A stretch of DNA of 64,000 bases from assembly GCA_033239005.1 (NCBI GenBank), contig BSQZ01000005.1, positions 3,687,001 to 3,751,000 of the forward strand, written 5' to 3'. Under the pieces are notes generated by a model, which saw only the letters and a program-made list of their open reading frames with translations, searched no databases and was not told where the DNA came from. This stretch comes from Lamellibrachia satsuma. Taxonomy: Eukaryota > Annelida > Polychaeta > Sabellida > Siboglinidae. This document shows, piece after piece, positions 35,060-64,000 of the stretch. The translations under genes and the position numbers were made by a program. Position 1 is the stretch's first letter. Each line of letters begins with the position of its first letter.

Positions 35060-35640
35060 TTTAACAATATTGCCATCACAAACAACAAGTTCCAGATGGC
35101 ACGTGGACAAGGAAGCCATTGGCTTATCGAGATTCCAACAATTTTATCATCTATGTGTATAGCCCGCTCTTATCAGATATCTGTTCTATTTTTAAACATA
35201 TTCACACTACTAGCATTAACAAAATCATTTGGCAGTTTGTTCCATTCATGTATCACCCTTTGTGAGAAAGAGTACTTTCTCGTGTCCAACCTATGTATGA
35301 AGAACATTTCCTGTCAACATCTTCATAACCGTTCACTATTTTAAATACTTCTATTTGGTCTCCTCTTAGTCTCCTGGTCTTTAATGCTGTCAAACCACAT
35401 TGTAATAAGCGGCTCTCATAAATAAGGTCTCTCAATTTTGGAATCATTTTAGTTGCTCTTCGTTGTATTCTTTCTAGCTTGTCTGTGTCCTTCTTACAAT
35501 ACGGCCTCCATGCTTGTATAGAATATTCCAAATGTGGTCTAACTACTGCTTTGTACAGGGGTACAATTAACTATTTCTCCTTATACGTTATAGTTCTCCT
35601 AATTAGTCCTAGAATTTGATTTCCTTTCGAAGCAGCAATG
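35060..35640 (-). mobile_element. LINE (CR1/Jockey-like) 3' fragment
   Basis: The minus-strand ORF at 35253-35531 reads MEYSIQAWRPYCKKDTDKLE, RIQRRATKMIPKLRDL and TALKTRRLRGDQIEVFKIVN. This is the classic C-terminal region of a non-LTR reverse transcriptase. Downstream it continues as RKYSFSHRVIHEWNKLPN and the gatggcaat terminus. Truncated upstream. Confidence 0.9.
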
Positions 35641-35839
35641 CTTTTGCATTGTACGCTTTCATTTGTGGATGTATGTATTAATTATTATAATTTGTATTTG
35701 CGGATGCATTTAAGGACGTAAGAATTTTTAGAATTTGCTTTCCTTTGTCAAACAAAAGCATTCTTCTTCACATATTGGGCGGATCCAGGCTCCAAAAAGA
35801 AACTAGGAACAGCACTTGTAGAGCCTATTTATCCACATT

Positions 35840-36145
35840 TCCACACGGAGAGAGCTTTCTAAACGACTGAAAAGTGAAAGGTAAGTACAAAATTATGGCT
35901 ATTATACATTCAAATACGCGTCTTTCATTTTCAACAGTTGATCTCCACATTGTCTTTGGTCGACCAACCTTTCTTCTACCTTCAGGCGTCCAGGTCAACG
36001 CCGTCCCACAGTTGTTGTTGTTGTTGTCCATTCGTAGGATATGTCCTACCCATTTCCGTCTTTCCATATACTGAAGGTTCACACCCACATTTGACCAGGG
36101 ATTGGTGTTGAGTAGGTGGGTCATGTTTATCTCCATAGCTGGACG
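35840..36145 (-). mobile_element. Second LINE family, C-terminal fragment
   Basis: Minus-strand reading ERRKWVGHILRMDNN, then TALTWTPEGRRKVGRPKTMW followed by RSTVENE. This is the diagnostic tail of another clade of non-LTR polymerases. An (AAC)n-coded Asn run interrupts it. Confidence 0.88.
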
Positions 36146-36182
36146 AGTACGTATTCTTTTTAACGTTTTATTTTTACTTCAA

Positions 36183-36350
36183 AATGTGCCAGATTGCAGA
36201 CAGTTCAGCTTTGTCCTGAAAGATCATACAAACGCAGAAGATCCTTGAGGAATTCCTTAAATTTGTCTTGTGTTACTCCGGACTTACATGCGCAGCCATT
36301 ACAGAAAAGGTCGAACAGCTCGGTTTGGACTTCGATGGGGCACCAATTGG
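36183..36350 (+). pseudogene. Possible hAT-transposase remnant
   Basis: Plus-strand reading ILEEFLKFVLCYSGLTCAAI then TEKVEQLGLDFDGAPI resembles the DUF4371-type hAT transposase stretch (FL-F ... GLDL ... GYDGA). An upstream in-frame stop shows that it is broken. Short, so tentative. Confidence 0.35.
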
Positions 36351-36500
36351 GAGGTGGGAGGTTGGCCCTAAAAATTGGTGGGAGGTGGGATTGGGGAGGT
36401 TAGAGGTGGACACTAAAAACGGTGGGAGATGTAAGGTTGGCCCCGTAAATAGGCAGAAGTTGGGAGGTAGGCCCCTACAATAGGTGGGAAACGGGAGGTT
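36345..36500. repeat. G-rich degenerate repeat (gggaggtgggaggttggcc)
   Basis: Irregular units of a gggaggt(t)g-cc(t)aaaa-ggtggga type. A related tract lies at 27640-27715 in the opposite orientation. Confidence 0.6.
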
Positions 36501-36906
36501 GAGACCCCTCGTTTGTGTTATCTTTAGATTGTATAAAGTAGGCATTATCAGTCTGCCCAAGAAGTGAAGACGTGGTTCGGATTTGGTACATTTCGTGCGA
36601 CCCTCCGCGCAAGCAGCAGGCAGCAGGCAGCAGCCCAGCACGCGCCAAGTAACGTCGCAGCCCACAGGCGTAGATGAGCAAGGAGCTCTTATCCGAAACT
36701 GGCGCAGCTGGCAAAGGGGCGTGGTCGTCGCAGCTGGCCGCTGTGGAGCAGTCAGCTGTCGTCTACTCCGTCACCCAGTCACTCCATGAGTCGTTACTGG
36801 GCCCGCATGTGTCACAGCATCATTGAAAGCTTTCTTGCAATATATCGAGTCGGGTAAATGGCGGGAGGGTTGATAAACAGAATAATTAATGTGTTTCTCA
36901 GCAAAA

Positions 36907-36979
36907 TGGGAGGGAGGGAGGGAGGGAGGGAGGGAGGAAGGGAGGGAGGGAGGGAGGGAGGGAGGGAGGGAGGGAGGGA
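36907..36979. repeat. (GGGA)n microsatellite
   Basis: An 18-unit run, almost perfect. Confidence 0.95.
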
Positions 36980-37479
36980 TTATAACACTGCACTTCCTTC
37001 TAGTATTGATGGTGTTTCAGGTGGAAAAGAGATTGTGGATTTATGGAGAAATTTTTTTTTTGACTTGTTAAATTGTGTTAATTAATAATAGTGGTGTATC
37101 TAACATGTGAGTATTACTGTGAGGACCTTAATTGTAAGCCCGGCGAATATCCAGAGCATAATCTACATCCAACATACTTGTGCCTTTGTTAAGTATGTGT
37201 TTTCTAGCTGTATAGCTCGTGAATTTCTGCCTGAGTCAATGCTATCAGTTGTACTTGTACCAGTAATTAAGGACAAAGCTGGTAAAATGTCATATAGGCC
37301 TAGGTAATGATATTGTTACCGGTATATGTGCAAATTACCTATAAAAATGCGCGAAATAAATTAATTTCATTACTGTAAAATGGTCGAGCGTATGTTCACT
37401 ATACGACATACTCTGTGAAAGCACGTGTTTCTATGCGTGAATATGACAAATTGGTCCACTTTACCCACCCCCACCCTAC

Positions 37480-37699
37480 GTCGACAGGGTATGCGCCTTT
37501 AACGAGCAGCGGGAGTTAGACGGAACAGCCACGAGCGACCGGTTGAGCACTACTGAAAAAGCGTGGGCTACTCCCATTAACCGCGGCGCGTGCGTCTACC
37601 AGTGACAACAAACTAACTAAGTAACTGCTTGTATACGCAACGACGATGGATATATTGGAGTTATTGGACGTTGTCTGAGACAGACGCGCAAAGTTCGAG
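37480..37699 (+). promoter_or_regulatory. Probable SESTD1 promoter and non-coding leader exon
   Basis: The most CpG-dense stretch in the right half (acgtcgaca, ccgcggcgcgtgcg) is followed by a strong donor TTCGAG|GTAAGCG at 37699/37700. A 10-codon upstream ORF starts at 37646. This suits a first exon spliced to 42727. The transcription start is not determined. Confidence 0.45.
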
Positions 37700-40600
37700 G
37701 TAAGCGCAAACTAGCAGTCGACGTCGAGTAGTGTCCCCAAACAACGTTTGAAAGTTTGACGGCGTTGTCGCCACTGAGTTCACAGCTTGGTTGACACAGT
37801 TATACCTGTACTGGTAATGTGTCGCTCACAACTCTACTCAGTCGCGCTAGCGTCACGTCGTACTCTGCGCTGTCGTCGAGTTTTCAAGGTCGACCCTGCT
37901 GAAAAGTAAATAGTCAACGTAGTACACGCCCAAACACTGCTGCATCGACCCACAACGTGTCGCGGTGATCGGGGCGGGGGAGACCGCTCCTTGGACTTAG
38001 GGGTCCTAGCCTAGGGGGACGAATCCGGTAATGTCAACAGATACAAACATCAGCGTCGCGACCCTCGATGCGATTACGGACCAACGCAACGGCAACTTGT
38101 ACAGTTAACGACGTTTTCCCATTTGTGTAACTAAAGTTCAAATCACTTCCAGTCAATCAACACGGGTAATTCATCAACACATTATTTATAACGCGCAAGT
38201 TAATTCAACGCGATATCATTACAATCGATGGCATTGTGAGTCTACACAACAGGCTGCGCTCAGTGGGCTAATTACTCACTCTGTATACAGGCAGTGTAAT
38301 TACTTTCGAGGTCCAGACAGGTAATACATGCAGATATATACATGGACTTATTGTGTTTCATGCTGTCAACAGATACATGCTGTCAACTTATCTCAATATT
38401 TTCTCTCGTCGTATCCCCTGAATCCTGAGACGATCGGTGGGTACATCTGTTATTAATCATTGATGAAACAACATTCAGTAATACCCATTTTGTTAAAGAG
38501 GCAAACATCTTCACGTTTAGTGTTTGTAGACAGACAATATATATTCAAGGAACTCAATGCTGCCTAATGCCAAAAGTCCTTACTCACAGAGCCCTTACTC
38601 ATGGTAGGGAACATCAACAGATTTGTTTGAGAATCACCCCCCCCAGAAGAATAAGACTGTGGACCAGAACTTGGTCAGGACAACAGCAACAACTTTGCAA
38701 CAACAACAACTTTGCAACAACAACAATCCAACATGGGTGATTAAATTTTTCTCACGTACTCATTTTAATATTTGCATAAAAAGAATGTTACAGAAATGAT
38801 TAGTCTCCATTGTGGACCACATGAAGTACAACATTATTGCACTTGACTTTAATTTCATCCAAACTTCAGCATACCCCCTGGACAATTTCTTGTGTACGTC
38901 CAGGTGTTCGCGTATCCCTGGGTGTACACATATCCCTGGGTGTATACCCCCAGGTGTACATGTGCCTTGGGTGTACTCCAGGTTGAGAAGCCATGTTGAA
39001 AGATTCCCACAGCTGTTTGGTGATCATCTGTAAACCATCTGTAAGTGCATACTGGAGCAAGCAGGGGCACATACCATGTTGGATGCAGGCAGTTTTGATC
39101 TAAGGCCTAAAGTGTTAGACTCCACATTATCAAAGTGGGCCATACTGAAAGCAAGTATTTCCTTATGGAGTATTGTCCCTATTGACCTGTGTGTGCTAAC
39201 ATATGCAGAGATTGTAGATCTTATTGGAAATCACAGTATAAATGAGATATCTGTGACACTAAGTTTAGCTAATTACATTGTGTTATTGTTGTTTTAAAGT
39301 GATGCTCAAGGGTCCTGCTCATAGATTAGCAGTTGTTTGCGTAATGGCTACAAATCCTATTGTTTGACCTCAGAACCTTTTCTCTCCGTTTTTAGTAAAT
39401 AAGACACCTAGTTTGATAATACTATGCACAACGTCACACATTGTTTATAATATTATATACTGACTTTGGAACAACATAGCTTGATATCTTGTTACTTAAA
39501 TTAGCACTGGCTGGGGGGTCACCAGCTTTGATCTTTCCTGGTTTGGAATGGTCACACCCAGTTGACAGTGTATTTTCCTAGTCCTCTATAATTATGTTAT
39601 TGTTTAGCAGTTTAGGATTTTTAAATTGTATATATTACAAATCTGAGGTTGCAGGAAATGACCTTAAAATGCTGTCTTGAAAGTTGTATAATATAACAGG
39701 GTTTGCCATCCATATTGCCTTGATTGTTTCCCCCACCCATGTAAATAAATGCACCCTTTAAAATACATTAAACATATGTATATATAATATATGATTATGT
39801 AATATATGTCATAATAAAGTTGTGATATCACCCGCATTGCAACCACAGACAGGACCTGGAATGAAAAAAATTCTACTCTCAATAAATTACACCCAGCGTG
39901 GACCACTGTGGGATATCTGTTTTGAATTTTAAAAGGGAATGTTTTAGGGAATTTCATCAAGGATCAGGGAGTCTTGTGAGTGAGAACATCCTTGGTGAAA
40001 CAAATGCAAAAGACGTACGTCATTTGTGTTTTTGTAGGCACTGGGCAAACAAGATATTTTTGTCATCTTGCTAGATTAATGTCGGAGTTGTGCAGCTGAA
40101 AAACCCACAGCATTATCTTGTACCGGATATAACTGTATACAACCGGATGAACTGTTAGTGAAATCCATGAATACATTCTTGTTACATGTAAAGCCTGCTT
40201 GCAGTTTTAGGACATTTTATGTAGATGAGGAATCGTTCTGTTGATACAGGTGCACTGGCTAAATACATACTAAGTACTGGAGATACAGTGTACACTAAGA
40301 CTTGCACATAGAACCTAGGAAAAAGCAAATCAGTACTGTCTGGATGTAAAAAGGTACGTTCTTATATAGCGCAGCATCAAGTCACTGGGGTTCAAAGTGC
40401 TTTCCACACTGGATGTATCTTGCTACAAAGTGAGGTCTGTTGAAAAATTTACAACAAATGTTCATTATTTAAATTACTAATAATATGTTCTGCATTGTTT
40501 TGTATGTATCTAGTAAAAATACTGCCCATCCACAAGGTAAATAATATCAACACTAGAACTCTGTGCAAGGAAACCCCTTAGAAACTTAGAAGACAGCCTC

Positions 40601-41262
40601 AGGGCTTGTCAAGGCTGGATTACTGTGAATGTGTTGAAAGGTATCTGTCACCCCCTACTGTGACCCACACCTAACAACCAGTCCCATGTACAGACACCTC
40701 AGGCATGACCCAAATCCTCTTAAAAAAACTATATGTTAGGGCAACTTTTTTTACGGCAAACTCCCTTTAGAAGAGGAATGTGTTTGTGGGCATGACTCCT
40801 AATCATATGTGACTGCAGTTGTGAACACATATCAGCCATCCTACATTAACTGGCCACTTTAAGTAAAAATAATGGCTGGAATTTTCATGGTCTGAGATGT
40901 CACTTTAAGTTTATTTTCTTAAGGAGGTATATCTCAAGGACAGATTTGCCAATTTTCAGCCTAAGAACTTCTCAAGAATTTTTTTTTTAAAAGAATTTAT
41001 TGAAAAAAGTAAACTCTGTGTACTGTGCATTAATGCCTAACACAAATGTAATCGTCCGTTGCAATTATTTTTGTTTGTTCAATGACTAATGGATGTAAAA
41101 CACTAAACATGTGTACGTGTGCTTAAAAAATCTTATACTATGCCTTGCTTTGTTCTGTTTAGCGTTTTTTCAAATCTGTGTTTTCAAATTTGCTTAAAAG
41201 AAAAGCATGAACTGTTGCAGGATAAGTTGTTACTCCTGATTGATATGCAAATTTCTGTCTGT
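37700..41262. other. Probable SESTD1 intron 1
   Basis: CpG-containing to about 38.1 kb, then AT-rich. Contains a (CAA)n patch (38685-38730), short palindromic ccctgggtgtaca repeats (38905-38975) and a minus-strand SINE tail (about 40345-40415, atatagcgcagcat...gttcaaagtgctttccac). No exon recognised. Confidence 0.5.
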
Positions 41263-41270
41263 GTTACCAT

Positions 41271-42684
41271 CAGGCTTGTTAACAAATGCAAATGCATTTT
41301 AATGCGCATTTGAATGTTGAGCATTTGAACGCGCATTCATAATTTTTTTAATGCATTTGCATTTGAATGCGTACCTTAAACAGTTGCATTTGAATGTGAC
41401 CTACAATCATTTGATTGGTTAAATGCACAATCAAATGAACAATCAAATGCATGTGTAATTCTTTGAATAATTATTATTGCAAGATTCACTTTCAATCACA
41501 AGTTTACATCATGCCATTGGAAAAAGTGCTCTGTAGAGAGCAGTACCCTCAGCTAATTATGAAATCATTGTCTGACCTGTGAATCCACTTTCACAACCTG
41601 CTCTTTGAAAAGGTGCTCTGTAGGTCAACTGGTCAATGCCTTAGTTGTTATTCATACAACATGAAAAGACCAACTGGTCTATAGGTTGATGGCTTCAGAG
41701 ATTACCTGATCATTGAAACAAATCAAACAATGCAGACCAGTCACCTCCTTGCATTGTGTTGGCTCTGTTGGGATGGGTTGGGGTGGAAGCTCATTGGGGG
41801 AGTAAACATTAACAATGCCAGCCCTGAATATTTACAGTGATTAGTGGTATATGTAATTATCCACCAGGTTATCTTCCCAGCGACCCCTTGTCTTGTCTTG
41901 TCCCGTCCCGTCCCGTCCTGTCTTGTCTTGTCTTGTACTGGCCAACACTCCTATGGAGTCGAACGGTCAGGGTTGGGTGCGCATGCTATTTACCTCTTGT
42001 TTGTTTGGGACTAAGTGTGTGAGAGCTTGCTGAAATTGCTGTGGTTCTGTGATGTTGGCTATTGCATCTGGTAATGAATTCCAATCCACCAGTGGACAGT
42101 CTATTGTCTTGGGTTCCCCTTCCATTCTGGTCTACCTGAAGGATTAGCCTTTCATTCCCTGCCATGGTTCCTTGTAAACTGTCAATTGTCTATTCCTCCC
42201 TCCCATTTCCACCACCTCTGCAGGCCTGGGGCTGTGTGACTCAATGTATGACTCTACAGACATGTTTATGTAGTGGGACAGGTATGTAGTGGTACTTAGT
42301 GGTTACAATAATGTACTACTGTATTTATTGAATAAATTAATAATTATGTTTGTGTACATTAATGATTATTACATAGCAAGCAAGAAACTAAATAAGTGTT
42401 GAATAAGAAATATACATTCAATCAGCTGTGTTTGTATACATTAGTTGTTTTTTTTCAAAATAAAACAAATCGTTAATATAAAGCCATTGAAATTAATTCA
42501 AATGCATTTGCAAATGTATAACCAAAACGTTTGCATTTGCATTTGAATGCAACCCCAAAACATTTGCATTTGCATTTGAATGCATTCTTGGAAAATGGCA
42601 TTTGCATTCACATTTGCATTTGAATCACGTGAAACATTTGCATTTGCATTCAAATGTGTTGACATGCATTTGTCAACAAGCCTG
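41271..42684. mobile_element. Non-autonomous hAT-type element beside the SESTD1 start exon
   Basis: 1414 bp. Left end CAGGCTTGTTAACAAATGCA and right end TGCATTTGTCAACAAGCCTG are inverted repeats with one mismatch. Perfect 8-bp duplication GTTACCAT at 41263-41270 and 42685-42692. Both subterminal regions are filled with atttgcat/atgcaaat motifs. No transposase ORF. Its right end lies 42 bp before the acceptor of the ATG exon. Confidence 0.92.
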
Positions 42685-42737
42685 GTTACCATTAAGATCC
42701 CCTCAGTCTCCTGCTCTACTTCCCAGGTCCTTGAGGG

Positions 42738-64000
<21,263 letters not shown>

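Noticed and set aside
36858..37085. Gly/Arg-rich ORFs
   Set aside because: They are products of the GGGA microsatellite.

Overview
The window is animal nuclear DNA. It has split genes with GT-AG introns, AT-rich introns of 0.5-5 kb, retroelement and DNA-transposon remnants, and many minisatellites. Three conserved metazoan genes can be assembled exon by exon with unbroken reading phase. The divergence, gene content and repeat load suggest a marine invertebrate bilaterian, but the species cannot be fixed from the sequence.

Layout: (1) 276-15785, + strand: the 3' two-thirds of PTPN23 (HD-PTP), 13 exons giving 1732 residues. These cover the end of the ALIX-type V domain, a 1041-residue Pro/Gln-rich exon carrying about 28 copies of a 15-residue repeat, and a PTP domain with degenerate catalytic loops. 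The BRO1 domain lies upstream of the window. (2) 17691-25974, - strand: a complete FDXACB1 in five exons (670 residues), tail-to-tail with PTPN23. Its intron 2 holds a 3.03-kb hAT-type element stuffed with about 108 copies of a 25-bp repeat. (3) 26-37 kb: repeat-rich intergenic DNA with a probable promoter near 28.6-28.9 kb, an unidentified exon-like ORF, a MITE, a 29-bp minisatellite with GA tracts, a 100-bp array and LINE fragments. (4) 37.5-64 kb, + strand: SESTD1, with a probable CpG-rich promoter and leader exon near 37.5-37.7 kb and 16 coding exons running off the right edge (about 735 residues seen). It has an N-terminal extension, a Sec14/CRAL-TRIO domain and spectrin-like repeats.

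The genes have no shared pathway that I can see. PTPN23 acts in ESCRT sorting, SESTD1 in phospholipid, channel and Rho signalling, and FDXACB1 is an RNA-modification-like protein of unknown role.

The striking structure is at splice sites. Three independent minisatellites straddle an exon edge and multiply a real splice site: five copies of a donor in PTPN23, fifteen identical acceptors in SESTD1, and a third array with about eight acceptor-like copies. Separately, transposable-element ends lie within about 10-45 bp of seven acceptors. In all five retroelement cases the element is in the sense direction with its 3' tail facing the acceptor.
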